A DNA stretch of 64,000 nt from Embiotoca jacksoni (lineage: Eukaryota; Chordata; Actinopteri; Embiotocidae). The notes beneath the pieces were generated by a model. That model was not told where the DNA came from, did no database searches, and worked only from the letters and a program-made list of their open reading frames with translations. The stretch covers positions 901,501 through 965,500 of the forward strand of contig JAKOON010000004.1 of the NCBI GenBank assembly GCA_022577435.1. The letters run 5' to 3'. Each line of letters begins with the position of its first letter. Position 1 is the first letter of the stretch. This document shows positions 19,892-32,772 of the stretch, piece after piece. The position numbers and the translations under genes are program-made.

Positions 19892-20945
19892 AATAAAGTC
19901 ATCCAGAGTTTAGACCAACACAAAAAAAACTGAATGGTACATTGGCAAAGAAATGTCCTGAAGGTTCAATTAAGGAAGTGGTTGGTTGAAGGTTGTGCAG
20001 TTAAGTCAAGTGAGAATTTGAAGGGAAATCGTGTATATACTTGTAAATGGCGTTGAAAAGCAGGTTGTAACAGTAAGTGGTAGAGAGATAGATGCAGATG
20101 AAGTGTAGAAATTGGATGTAAACATGAAGCAGTGTGCCTTGAAATAACGGGCTGATCCCATGTGTCATTTTTCATTCATTGCAGTTTATTAGTATTTTTC
20201 CTGGAGATCAGCAGTCACACTGATGTACCATTCAGTATTTGACACGAGAACAAATTAAATTTGACAGCTTCTGTAACAGGTGTCATTTGTCTTGTCACCC
20301 TAATTTTAGCACATTTAAGGGATATTAGTTTAACACAATATGGCTAGAAACAATGGATTGACACATTTAAGATTGATTCATATTTCAGGGTTTAATCAAG
20401 TCATTCTTTGGTTACTTTTGAATTAACTGGATGTTTAAATCGTATAATCCTCACTGCTCATGAACACCAAACAGAAATTCTCCATGATATTTTGAAATGT
20501 AATTTAGCCCAAGTTTTTTTCACCTCAATTTTTTTTTTTTTTTTTTTTTTTTCTTTAATGCTGCATGCCAGATCAATGAAACAGTCTCAGTCTGTGGACT
20601 CTGTAATTTTTGGTCATGGCTTCATACCTTTCAACACATTTACATTTTTGCATTTGCCTTTTCTTAGCACCTGGTGTGCAGACTACTCAAAGCATCTTGG
20701 AATTATTTTATTTATAATATTGAAAGTATATAATATAAACAAGTGAATTGGTGATAATCATGTTTGTTTTGGACATTTGTATCCTATTTTGAACAACAAA
20801 TATTTTGCAATGAAGAATTTTATTTTTTAGATTAGACTGTTATACCTTGCTTTGTACAAGAAAATTCCTGATTATGTCATGCTGTCAGGCTGGTTCACTT
20901 ACAATATTGCTGATTTAAGGGCAATAAAATGTTGAATTTCACTGT
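19892..20945 (+). other. xirp2: Probable xirp2 3' UTR
   Basis: AT-rich sequence after the stop codon. The first AATAAA is almost on top of the stop (19892-19897) and probably too early. The best poly(A) signal is AATAAA at 20923-20928, followed by a T/GT-rich stretch. A run of about 28 T occurs near 20520-20552. Confidence 0.5.
20923..20928 (+). terminator. xirp2: Polyadenylation signal AATAAA
   Basis: AATAAA with a downstream TTTTGTTTGTCT-type GU-rich element (about 20943-20956), about 1 kb after the xirp2 stop. The cleavage position is inferred. Confidence 0.45.
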
Positions 20946-21999
20946 TTTGTTTGTCTCTTTAAAAGTCGATATGCTTTAAATCTTACATCAATAAAATGTG
21001 AATCTGTTGTATTATCTCCAGAGTTAATCCACATCAAACTCACAGAGGAGGCGGCGTCACAGAGCCTGTTAGGAGTGTGTTCCTCTGAGCCACCTACAGT
21101 AGTGCAGGGCAGGTCAGCAGATCCCTTTTCCACCGTCAGTGTAATCTCCTTTACATGCTATCCTCACCCTGGAGGGGATTTTGGAGCTAACATTGCAGGT
21201 GGGCCTACATTAGACCGGGCTACCATTTTCATGTCGGTGGAATAAGAAATTGAGCATTTAAAAAAAAATTAAAAAGCATGTGAAGGGCTTCATGGCCACC
21301 CACCGTGTCACATCAGTGGAGTGCATGTGTCTGGAAGAAAGTTTACAGCCAGTCTAAAATAATCCCATGTCCAAATATGGTTGTTCTTCCTCTTACTGCT
21401 CCTCAGTGTGGACATCTATGATCTTATGCTACAGTTTGCTGACTGACCACCTATAAAACAGCCAGACGGCAGATATATTATATTTAATAATGAAATAAGG
21501 ACATGTTGTCATGTAAGGAAGTTCATTGAGGGTAAAAGGAGGATATGATTTAACACATTAGCAGGCTATTCTGTGTTACATAAAGCTTACTTTACATGTA
21601 AACCTGTGACATTATGTCATACTAAAAAACAGCACAGCACATACAGTACACACAGCGCTTCAACATTATTACGTATGATTGTTTTATTCTTAAAATTTCT
21701 ATTATAATATTTTGAACTCTTGTTTTATTATCATTTAATTATTCATAAATGCACATTTTAGCAAGGTCTCAAAAATGCCTACTTTTTATCTTTTGATCCT
21801 AAATCTATCAATAGTAGAAATATGCCTTTATCTTTTAGTAGCCTCAGATTCTTTTGAAATAACATGAAGTTAAACACGAAAACACGTCGGTGTCCACTTG
21901 TTTTGACCGTTTTGTCTGCAGTATGTTCTGGATGAGACAGTTTGCAGGAGTTGACTATAAATTCTCCCACAGCGTCCATCTACCTTGCTACTACAGCAC
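20946..21999. other. Intergenic DNA
   Basis: Between the probable end of xirp2 and the CpG-richer segment. I see no coding exon or recognisable repeat. Confidence 0.5.
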
Positions 22000-22226
22000 C
22001 GGGCGCGTTCCGCCCTCTCTTTCTCCCCGTGAGCGGATTGGCTAGGACTCTATCGGATTACACTCTGATTGGTCGGCTCCCTGTCGTCAAATGATACGTC
22101 AGCCCGTGTTGCAGCACCGTCATGCTTCCCCCTCCTGGTCGAACAACAGTGCTTTAGTATGCTGGAGAAAAGCAGGAGCGTATCATCAGTACCACCAGTC
22201 GGAGTGGGATGGAGACACTGAGTGAG
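22000..22226 (+). promoter_or_regulatory. TATA-less promoter and first exon of the next gene
   Basis: The segment is clearly richer in CpG and GC than its surroundings (GGGCGCG near 22000). It has two ATTGG (inverted CCAAT) boxes near 22036 and 22068 and a CRE-like TACGTCA near 22095. It ends at a strong splice donor GTGAG|GTAGGT (exon end 22226). A short ATG frame (METLSE, 22209-22226, phase 0) runs to that donor, but I do not recognise it and it may be 5' UTR. In tetrapods B3GALT1 follows XIRP2 and has long, spread 5' UTR exons, so a b3galt1 first exon is a reasonable guess. No coding sequence here confirms it, and transcription on the other strand is not excluded. Confidence 0.45.
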
Positions 22227-25099
22227 GTAGGTGCAGCACGGATGCTTTTCCTCCTTTCCATCCGACATGGCGAGTGCAGTGCAGGTTGAGCTCTACTTGT
22301 CTGGCGGAAGGCAGTTTGTTGCCTGGATGGTTTTACTTTTTGAAATGTCTGCGGTGTGAGTGCATTCACCCCCCCAACCCCCCCTCACATCTTCTGTCCT
22401 TCCTGGCTTCTGCGCGCTCATCCGCAGGTTTTCGGATGTCCCCTCCATCGTGGAGCTCTGATCTCCTGCTTCTTTAGTACATGCGGGTTATATCCGTCTG
22501 GGTCTCCAGTAATGCAGCTACTTCGGAGCAATCCCCGCTGAGCATGCACTGATCTCCGTCCTATTTGGCAGAGCTGTCACCTCTGCACTCACCCTCAGAA
22601 ATGCGTAGTTCGTCCGGGGCGATGAGGATGGGAGGCGCAGGTGGCCAAGTTACAGTCCAGCCTATCAAACTTCAAACAGATGTATTTATTCATTTGAACG
22701 TGATTCATGTCATCGTTGCTCCGCTGCAGAGTATTACTACAGCTAAAAAAAAAAAAAAAAAGGAGCATTTGACTTCACAGATTGAAAAAACATGACATTT
22801 AGGGAACCATTCATTGAAGGAAAGAGACCTGTTATTTTGGTTCGTTTCCTCAATAGGTGTCAACTTGTAAAATTAATATTGGGTTATTATAGGCCTAATT
22901 ATTATTGGTCAGTAATGACTGATGCTTAGAGAGTCAGACTTTGATATAAATGAATAAATATGAATATAAATACATTTCTCCAGTGTTTTTTTTTTTGTGC
23001 TGACAAAGTTTTGAGTAGAAAGCATGTCAGTGTAGTCCTATTTTTTCTATCTTACTGTATCGTAGTAGGTCGATCAAGACCATTTCTCTCAGGGAAGGAT
23101 GGACTTTCTTGTACCAATGTCTGAAAGATAAAGAAGCTGCAGTTAAAAACATGCAGGAGGAAGATCTCCTACATGAGGTGTGGTTATGATGCTGTTTTAC
23201 CATCTTTTAAACAAGTGATTTTAAACACAAATTAATTTTATTATATATTATATTATATATTTTTTACTTTTCTCCCTTTGAGAAATACAGTTCTGTTGAA
23301 ATTTAAACATTATTTTATCACCTTTACAGCAATCAAAGAAAGGCTTTAAAAGTTCAAAGTCAGGAGTGAGCTCGTTGTCGTGAGGAGTTGTGTTTCTTGC
23401 TGCCAATGCTGGCGCATTTTAGATCATTATCTGGATCAAACACTAATCCTCTTTCTCATTCAGCCATATGATGGTTTCCATTACATGTCCATCTGCCCGT
23501 GGAGTCTGTAACGTTTAGTGCCAGACGGCCTGTGGGTCCAGGAGCATCGTTTTGATGATGTTGTTTGCCGCTGAGCTTGTGCTCATACAGCTCATGCTAT
23601 AACTCCACGTGCATGTACGTCTGTGCCCTGCTTACTGAGACTGTTCTCACTAAGCACATTTCTGCAAGGTGCAATTAGTCGAGGGAGTCTGAAGCACTTA
23701 ATCCCCGGTTTAAGGTACTGGATCTTTGCTTAGTCAGTGTTGCTTCCCTTGTTACACTGGGCTTACAATCAGCCTTTATGGAAAGGTTGTCAGTGTGTTT
23801 TGCATTGAGTTTTTATTTTAAATAAATGACTGCTCAGAATCAATGTGGAGCAAATACAAGAGAAAAACTTGTCATTTTTAATCCATCGTAGATCTGACAG
23901 AATAATTGAACTTGCTGAATATTATTTATTCAACTCTTAAAAAGAAAATGAGCCACTTTTTATGTCCAATTGATATTGATGTTATATATAGTCAAATGAA
24001 GCAGCACAAATTCAGCAGTAAATTCTCTGTGTCTCAGGGAAGCAGCTGCAAAAGCTGTTGTTCTTTTACCTCCACCATCATCATTTTACATGTGCAATGA
24101 CTACAGGCTGGTGGAGCTGTCTTGGTCAACAGGGGGCGCTCTAAATGCTGCACTAAAACAAAAGGTTGTTCGCTTTGTTTTTGACAGTGAAAATGTCATT
24201 CCTAAATACGAGTGCAGAGGATGTTATGGACCAGGATGTACCATACTGGATCGTTCACAATAATCCTGTTATAATTTCTAATAAGATAAAGAAAATTGTA
24301 ATGATGGCAATATTTTGTATACTTGTTGAAATGACATCATAACATTGCTCGGTGTAATGGTTTGTCATATGTTGCGTGCACAACTTTCTAACAGCAGCAG
24401 TAGCGTGGAGGTGGGTAGAGTCTGAAGTAGTGGGAGTGCTTTACAAACCACAGAAATATGTCCATTTTATGGAATATTTAAAGGCAGCCAGTTGCATTTA
24501 TGCTCACATAACCTATAACCTACTTCAGGATACCAAAGACAAACTGGAAAAGACAACTAAAACCATATATATGACCACTGAGTGAACATTTTGGTCACCT
24601 AACGCTATGTCTTTGCCCAAAAAAAGTGTGCGAGGGTGGCGTCGCACAGCGACGTTGGACAGCTGGTTTTGTGTTTGTTTTCAATAGCTGCTAACATTGA
24701 AGTAACCGGAGAACTTTTGGGTTAGACGGCAGAAGCTCAGTATCTGTCGGCGGTACCAGCTCGGCTCCATGAGTCGGAAAACTCCAAAAAGCTCAGCTTT
24801 CTCTGTCGGTGTAGCACACTGAGGAATTCATTGCTTCAATTTACTACATTTACCAACAAGACCGAGTGGACGTCCACATGAAAAGTGTTACATTTATATT
24901 TGAATGCTCAGTGCAACCTCAGAATTAAAGTTCAAAGTTTAAAAGAAATCTGTGAAACATTAGTACAAAAAAAAAAAATCAAGCAGGGTCTGCTCTGCGT
25001 CAACCATTATTACATTGTTGGCATCATGTTACACAGTGATCTGTGTCCATTGAGGGCTATTATGGCTGTTGTATGAAGTCAAGACAATCGCTGAGTATT
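22227..25099. other. Non-coding DNA after the CpG-rich exon
   Basis: Probably the first intron of the downstream gene. Short A and T runs occur (for example near 22745 and 22985). The stretch near 24600-24870 has the look of a dispersed repeat, but I cannot name it. No coding exon is supported. Confidence 0.4.
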
Positions 25100-25101
25100 T
25101 A

Positions 25102-25317
25102 CAGTGGGTACGGAAAGTATTCAGACCCCTTTACATTTTTCACTCTTTGTTTCATTGCAGCCATTTGCTAAAATCAAAAAAGTTCATTTTATTTCTCATT
25201 AATGTACACTCAGCACCCCATGTTGACAGAAAAAAACAGAAATGTAGAAATTTGTGCAAATTTATTAAAAAAGAAAAACTGAAATATCACATGGTCATAA
25301 GTATTCAGACCCTTTGC
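25102..25317. repeat. Left terminal inverted repeat of the Tc1-like element
   Basis: 216 bp, pairing with 26393-26608 with two mismatches (one near 25230, the other near 25279) and no gap. Confidence 0.92.
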
Positions 25318-25483
25318 TGTGACACTCATATTTAACTCACATGCTGTCCATTTCTTCTGATCCTCCTTGAGATGGTTCGACTCCTTCATTGGAGTCCAGC
25401 TGTATTTAATTAAACTGATTGGACTTGATTAGGAAAGGCACACACCTGTCTATATAAGACACAGTGGCACAGTATATTGCACA

Positions 25484-26392
25484 GTGGCCTCCATAATCCT
25501 TAAATGGAAGAAGTTTGGGACGACCAGAACTCTTCCTAGACCTGGCCGTCCAGCCAAACTGAGCAATCGTGGGAGAAGAGCCTTGGTGAGAGAGGTAAAG
25601 AGGAACCCAAAGATCACTGTGGCTGAGCTCCAGAGATGCAGTAGGGAGATGGGAGAAAGTTCCACAAAGTCAACTATCACTGCAGCCCTCCACCAGTCGG
25701 GGCTTTATGGCAGAGTGGCCCGACGGAAGCCTCTCCTCAGTGCAAGACATATGAAAGCCCCCATAGAGTTTGCCAAAAAACACATGAAGGACTCCCAGAC
25801 TATGAGAAATAAGATTCTCTGGTCTGATGAGACCAAGATTGAACTTTTTGGCGTTAATTCTAAGCGGTATGTGTGGAGAAAACCAGGCACTGCTCATCAC
25901 CTGCCCAATACAATCCCAACAGTGAAACATGGTGGTGGCAGCATCATGCTATGGGGGTGTTTTTCAGCTGCAGGGACAGGACGACCGGTTGCAATTGAAG
26001 GAAAGATGAATGCGGCCAAGTACAGAGATATCCTGGAAGAAAACCTCTTCCAGAGTGCTCTGGACCTCAGACTGGGCCGAAGGTTCACCTTCCAACAAGA
26101 CAATGACCCGAAGCACACAGCTAAAATAACAAAGGAGTGGCTTCGGAACAACTCTGTGACCATTCTTGACTGGCCCAGCCAGAGCCCTGACCTAAACCCA
26201 ATTGAGCATCTCTGGAGAGACCTGAAAATGGCTGTCCACCAACGTTCACCATCCAACCTGACGGAACTGGAGAGGATCTGCAAGGAAGAATGGCAGAGGA
26301 TCCCCAAATCCAGGTGTGAAAAGCTTGTTGCATCATTCCCAAGAAGACTCATGGCTGTACGAGCTCAAAAGGGTGCTTCTACTCAATACTGA
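25484..26392 (+). pseudogene. Tc1-like transposase lacking its N-terminal start
   Basis: An intact frame of about 302 codons to TGA at 26390-26392. It begins in the middle of the usual protein: the segment VASIILKWKKFGTTRTLPRP normally lies about 40-50 residues into Tc1 transposases. No ATG lies between the in-frame TAG at 25430-25432 and this point, so the first helix-turn-helix with the initiator Met is missing. The remainder looks functional: a GRPR-like PGRPAKLS, the second HTH region, and catalytic residues D115 (WSDETKIE), D206 (FQQDNDPKH) and E241 (PDLNPIEHLW), a DD34E spacing. The direct repeat CACAGTGGC (about 25460-25468 and 25480-25488) suggests that a deletion joined the 5' leader to the coding region. 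The product would probably not bind its ends specifically. Confidence 0.9.
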
Positions 26393-26608
26393 GCAAAGGG
26401 TCTGAATACTTATGACCATGTGATATTTCAGGTTTTCTTTTTTAATAAATTTGCACAAATTTCTACATTTCTGTTTTTTTCTGTCAAGATGGGGTGCTGA
26501 GTGTACATTAATGAGAAATAAAATGAACTTTTTTGATTTTAGCAAATGGCTGCAATGAAACAAAGAGTGAAAAATGTAAAGGGGTCTGAATACTTTCCGT
26601 ACCCACTG
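26393..26608. repeat. Right terminal inverted repeat of the Tc1-like element
   Basis: Starts directly after the transposase stop codon and is the reverse complement of the left repeat with two differences. Confidence 0.92.
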
Positions 26609-26610
26609 TA

Positions 26611-29600
26611 CTTGTACAAAACAGCCGGGTTTCGACTGCTAATTACAGGCTGACATGTGCGCAGCTTATTTTTCTGCTGTATTTCTGAAAACTCTTTCTC
26701 TTCCCCGAAATTACAACTTCACACATTCGTTACCAAGAAATAACCTTTTCTGAAGTATTTGAAAATGGTTAAAGGTCTGTAGGCAACAACTTTGACAACA
26801 CAGAATTTCCACAGCACAGTTTTACAATATTATAATATATCAGAATAAAGATCCGTCGGGAATGACTAAGGTTATTCTTATAGCAGCTCCAAAACACAAT
26901 GGTAATATGTGCTGTGAAGAAAAAAATGGCTCCTGAAAAGTCATTATGTACTGATTCAACTTTTTCTGCATTGACACAGACACCTAAAAACAGGGTGGTA
27001 TATCTGCCGATACAGAGTACAGATCCATTACGTCTGTCTGTCGAGGTAAGTTGATTTTTTTGAGTGCAGCTCCTCCCTTGCTGTGCGCGTCCCAGAAATT
27101 GAACAATTTTGTTGAAATGTTATGCAAATGTTATGCATCACTTTCAGTTTCAACACTTAGGATAACTTTGCTGGCTGTGTTACCTGTGAAACTGAGGTAT
27201 GCAGTAGGTGTTAGTTTATTAATTATCCTTGTTGAAAATCTACTGGGCAGAGAGCAAAGATTAATGACTGGAAATAAACTGATTTATTTATTGAAAGGCA
27301 CGCTGACATACAAGAGGTTTGTTTTTGCAATGGTGATCATTGTTGCATACAAGAATGAATACTTGGTCACAGTAATTAGGACACTGTCATCTTTATGATG
27401 CTGTCTCGTGCTACTGAGAAGTGTTTCCAAACTGTTGTGTATGTGTTTTAAGTAAAAATGTTCTGTTTTATGGCAATTCAGCTTTTGGACAGTTTGTGGT
27501 TATTTGCCAGTGATGGTCCAGAGTCAATGCTGTTATGTGTGTTAAGCCTAAAAAGACACTGCCGTCCCTCTTTTAAAGTTAAGCAACCTCTAGCGGGTGC
27601 ATGAACAACAACAGTCGGGTGTCTCTGGTTTCTCATCATCAGATGACCTTTGACCTTGCGTGAAATGATCATATTAACACTTTGTTTTGTGGTGGTGGCA
27701 CGTAACGTGTAAAGATGACATGCCGGTACCATGGAAACAATACCAATGGACAGTGAATTAGGATCCTTCGTCGTGGTAGCCGAACAAACGGGAGCCAGAG
27801 ACGTAAAACAGTTCAGATGTCCATATAACATACGTGAGAGAAGAGGGGGTTGGATGGTTAAATACAATAGGGGACCACTGTTCGCTTCACATTTCCAACC
27901 ATGTTTACTGCCTACTGCCATCAATACGAAAGCTGCATAACTTTCATCTATTTCAACACAAACTATTATCTTTTCCTATAGCGAGTGTTTTTTGTGCCTA
28001 CTGTAACCAGGGACACCAGTTTAGGAAACACTCCAGCGGGTCGTATTTCAGGGTCTTCTCAGTATTGTATTCCTCTTCAGTCGGCCATTCTGATGCCTTG
28101 AGGGTGATTTACAGTGAGACATATTGCATCATTTTCCATGTTGGAATGATATTTTATCTAATGATTCCCTGCCCTAATGTGCGAGTTTAGCATCTGACTC
28201 GAGGGTCAATCGTGGCTTTTCCCTCCAGGATGTTATGATTCATATAGATTAAGAATTTGTTCTGTTGATAGCAGTACTGTTATCTACATTAACCCTGCAG
28301 CTAATGAGTGTTTTTATCATCGATTAATATGCTGGTTATATTTTTGATGAATTGATTTCATGTTTTTCCTGTTAAATGTCAGGGAATGTTGTATTTGTAT
28401 ATCATGAACAGAACAGAAGTCTGGGTGATGCATTTCTGCTCATCTCTTATGATTAATAGTACAATATTTTAACTGAATGTCACATGCTGTACAGCTTTAC
28501 ATTTTACTTTATACTATTCTAAACGTCTCATATGGTTGAAAATTGACTCCATTTTTAATTGGCACAGTGAAGGTGCAACATTATCAGTTATCAGAGGCGT
28601 ATTGAGATGTACTCATAGTATTGATTATCAGATAGGAAGGTCCTGCCTGATAAAGCAGAATCCAGCAATGCAGCAAGAGGCCGAAACAGATTTAATACCA
28701 CAGTGACAGGCAAATTCAAAACTAAATGTCATTAACAAGGCTGATATGGGATTATACGTTGAGTGATTAGAGGTAGTGGAGTGTGTGGGGCTGATAGAGA
28801 GCTGATGAACATGGAGGAGTTCATCAGGTTAGGCTGTTCAGGGACAGAAGAATATGAGGCTGAGAAGAAGAAGACTTTTATGTGAGGAATCAGGACTTTT
28901 TGAGATACAGCCTGAAAAACAGAGCGATGTGAGAGACATGTACAGGGCTGAGGGAGGATGAATATGACAGTTTGCATGGGCGTGAAGAGAGATCTGTAGA
29001 GACGAATGGATAAAGGTAAAGCTGTATGAGTAAAGGAAAGGAGAGACGAGCCCTCCGGTAGGTGAATGGCTGCAGAGAATAACAGTGAAGTCAACGATTT
29101 CAATCCAAACAGGGCCGACGTGTTGCACGTCCTCCCTCCTCTCTCTTTCTTCTTGTTTCCTGTCAGCCTTCATTGTTGGCTGTCTAACACAGGCAACATG
29201 CCCAAAAAAGTCATCTAAAAAAAACAAAAACGAGAGCGAGAAGGCTGAGAGAATGGTTTGAAAAAACTGCTCGGGTGTGGCTCTGCCTCTCAAACAACCC
29301 TGTGGAACAAAGTAAAAGACATTTCTGTTTATGATTCGGTCTAAATGTTGGATAAAATCTTTGAATATTGTTCTGCAAGCTTTTTGCTTTTAACACTGAG
29401 GAGCATCTTAAGAGTTTTTCCCCCTGGGAAAACACCCAAAATCTTTGAGAGGTGATGATTAGACCTCTTTGGCCTCAAATTATCAGCTGGCTTTAATAGC
29501 TGTTATATTGCTGTTTCCGTGTTTTGAGGAACCCCAGGCGATTACAGCCTCCATCTCACTTCCTATTCACAGAACCCTTTTAAACATGCTTTTCAGTAAT

Positions 29601-29692
29601 GACATTTTTGTTTTAGCTTCTCAAGCAGCTGATCTGCCCAGAAAAATGAACTAATTTGTCTAAATGCATTAGAATTGGCTCATGTGATTTCT
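26611..29692. other. Non-coding DNA
   Basis: No coding exon is recognised. The segment about 27960-28190 (GGGTCGTATTTCAGGG wording) resembles a teleost dispersed repeat, but I am unsure. The segment 28740-29290 is purine-rich on the + strand, which creates long but unconvincing minus-strand open frames. Confidence 0.4.
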
Positions 29693-29984
29693 TTAAAGGA
29701 CCAGTGTGTAGGATTTAGCAGCGAGAAAGAGAATCTATGGTGACTGTAAAACTCGTGAATGTTTGGTTTGTCCGCTGAAGGCTACTTTAAAATTGTGGTT
29801 GTGCAACATGGAGGGCTCCTGAGAAGAGGATATGCTCCCTGTGTAAACATGGAGGGCTACTTCTAAAGTAAAAAAGCACAACTAGTCTGAGTTTCTGTTG
29901 ATTATAGACTAATGAAAGAATGATTGTAAATATTACGTTCCATTTCTGCCAATAGATCCCCTTAAATTCTACACACTTCCTTTC
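29693..29984. mobile_element. hAT-like MITE relic
   Basis: It starts AAAGGACCAGTGTGTAGGAT and ends with an imperfect inverted copy (TTAAATTCTACACACTTCCTTT), about 290 bp in all. I recognise the 'ggaccagtgtgtaggattta' ends as those of a very common teleost non-autonomous element, usually placed with hAT transposons. The ends are degenerate here and I could not define a clear 8-bp target duplication. Confidence 0.65.
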
Positions 29985-32559
29985 ACTGGGAAATTGAGAC
30001 ATATTGAATGTGTGTTATGTTCCTGAGGGATAGAGCGGTGACATTGAATATATACAGTATGCTTTTACTGAAATAGCATTATTGCCATAGCAAAATTACC
30101 TTTGCACTACACAGGGATGGAAGTGACTTCTTGGATGCAGAAACATGCCTCAACCCTTTAAATTTGGATTTCATGGAACTTTGATTGGTTAACTCTCTCC
30201 ACTGCCATTGCATTTATTAAATGTGTTTATCACATACTCTGCAGTATTCACTTGCTTCTCAGTGTCTTGTTAGTGTGTGCCTGCATCCAACTACGTTCAC
30301 CGTTTTAATCATTCTGATCCTCCTACACACCTACTCTAATTACTTTTTGTTTTCAGTCTTAATGACACTTTAACAGTCTTGAGTTTTTTTCTTTCTTATC
30401 ATTAATGAAATTCTTATCACTTATGAGAGCGCAGCAGGTAACTATTCACAATAACTAATTTCGAATGCAGTTCTGTACATTTTATGCTAATGACATTTTG
30501 TCCTTCATGACCTTCTTGACTTGTGAGGCCTTGTAAAAACTACAAAAGGTTTCAATTTGAAATTTTGCGCGTTCTCTCCTGCTTCTCAATGAATAGTTCT
30601 GAATCAGCCTAATATCAAAAGCTATCATCCAGTTTTTAAATAAGCAGAGTGAAATATTGGCTTGTGTGATAATGGTGGTTTTGTTCGACTCATATTAAGC
30701 ATGCCATTTTTTGTGTTATCTTGTCAAGAATAGCAGGAATAATTGTCAAATTCATTCAAAAACTAGTGTGAAATAAACATAAATGAACACACAGCACTGG
30801 TCATATTTCATCTCTATTGCATCTGTTTCATAGGTACAAATAGTGAGACTGAAGAAATGCATTTGGGAGGTATTGAAGAACAATTCCAGTCCACGACTGC
30901 TTTCGAGCTACCTTATTAGAAGAATGAGTCTGAACTGGGGCCTGTTGTGGTGTGACTTGATTTCCCCGGTGACCAGCAGACCAAACCATTTTTACTGCTG
31001 GGACAAAAAGGGCCACGGACAAGTTCTTGAGAAGTCGTGATCCTCATATGGCAAAGAAGAAAAGTTTAAAATCAGCTTCAACAGTGGCGCTGCTCTTGAC
31101 GGGAGCTTAGACACTGATGTATAGCAGCATATATTTTTAAAGCTTAGCTCCTGTCTTGTAGCATGTTTGACTTCTCTGTGTGATGGTGGGTTATTCTGCA
31201 TGTTGTTAAAATGTAGCTCCACTAACTTTAGGATCTAAATGTGTTTGCCGGCAGCACATAAAATGTTCCCGCTTGCTTGTTTTGTTAAACTGAAATTGGT
31301 GAAACAATCAGAGCTGAACTCATAAAGCATTAGCAAAAAGGGCAGTCAGATCACAACTCATTTCATGAATACATTTTCAATTTCTAACGCAGAAAAAAAT
31401 GATGTAATAATACTGGAAGTAATAATTCTAAAACCACTACTACTGTAAAAATAATCATATTTTCAGGGGGAGTAGTCATTCAATCAATGTTAATGCTTTT
31501 CCATGTTGCCTCTGCTTCTTTGTTTGGTCAAACAGTAAGATACTCTGTAGTGTACCATAACAGAGCTGTGTTGTAGTCCTTCAACATATATGCTCTCGGA
31601 CTGACAGCCGAGAGACTAAATAGTCTTTAACGGTCTCTGAACTCGGCTCCAATCTGATTTATTTTCCTCATGCTTCGACAGTTCTGAATGCCCCAAAAAA
31701 CAGACTTGTAAGTAACAAATTGCTCTCGAAAATATACGCCGAAATACCGACTCTTTTTCCCCTCTACAAACAATATCTGTAGAGGGGATCAAACTGTCAT
31801 CCTGAGATATCTTAAATCCTTAACTGGCTAACAGGATGCATACTTAGATACCTCTCTATCCAGCACAGTGTCATGGAAACGTTTTGATTCCTCAACGCAC
31901 AATTTTATTCCAAAATGCAGCGTTTAGTTTTGTACGTAGCAAAGTGGAAAGCAACGGTGTGACGGTCGGATTGTGCTCGGGTGTTTAGAAAGTCCGATTT
32001 TCATGCAGGAGGCTGAAGTTTGTGTTGCAGTTAAAGTCTTTACCTTCCTTTATCTAGTATTTGGTTCTCACCTTTATCATACCTAGAACGACAGTTTATA
32101 TGATATGATGATATATCTTCTTGCAACCTGAATCATTTGGTCGTTGCTGGCATTGTACATTCAAATTTATTTCCTTCACTATAAAATATGATCTTTGATT
32201 GTCGCACATGCAGACATAAGTTATGTATTTGGTTGCACAGGTTCTCTCAGAGAATTGGCAATGTGGCATTTTAGTTCTGAAAGTAACAGTAAAATGTGGC
32301 TTGTTTCGGCTTTTATGGATTCAAGACTGACTTTGTAAACATGATTTATTTATTATTACAGTAGGCTTCTATTAGCTTTGAGAGCTACAAAGAATAATCT
32401 GCCAACAGGAGCCGGCCCCTCCGGAGTTACAGTATACATATATACATCTATATAATATATATATAGATATATACTGTACTGTGTGTATATATATATATAT
32501 GTTGACTGTGTTTCTTGGTTTGTTTGTATATAATATATATAGATATATAATGTACTGTA
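29985..32559. other. Non-coding DNA
   Basis: AT-rich and mostly single-copy in appearance. A TA/ATAT-rich low-complexity stretch lies at about 32430-32550. No gene is supported. Confidence 0.45.
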
Positions 32560-32772
32560 TATACTGTGCATTTTATATTTTATATTTTTTTACTGCTATT
32601 TACTGCTATTTTATTGCTTTTCTATTATTCTATTCTATTCTATTCTATTCTATCCTATTATTTTATTCTATTATTTCTATTATTATCCTATTGCTTCTGT
32701 ATGCTGCTGTAGCGAAAAAAATTCCCCTTGGGGATTAATAAAGTAAATACCTACCTACCTACCTACCTACAT
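32560..32772 (+). mobile_element. LINE/SINE 3' tail (CR1/L2/Rex1-like)
   Basis: The sequence AATTCCCCTTGGGGATTAAT followed by AAAGT and a short tandem TACC run (32748-32770) is the hallmark 3' end of fish CR1/L2/Rex1-group retroposons. It is preceded by a T-rich stretch with TATTC pentamers (about 32623-32653). Only the tail is visible; no reverse-transcriptase frame remains. Confidence 0.7.

Larger units (their letters stand above)
25102..26608 (+). mobile_element. Tc1-like DNA transposon, 1507 bp, TA target duplication
   Basis: The ends CAGTGGGTACGG and CCGTACCCACTG are flanked by TA on both sides (25100-25101, 26609-26610). The inverted repeats are 216 bp each (25102-25317 and 26393-26608) and differ at only two positions by my reading. 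Each repeat has an outer and an inner AGTATTCAGACCC motif, the IR/DR arrangement of fish Tc1 elements. The transposase frame lies between them. The near-identity of the two ends points to recent insertion. Confidence 0.95.

Noticed and set aside
28838..29293. 151-codon minus-strand open frame
   Set aside because: Caused by a purine-rich + strand; no domain or exon signals.
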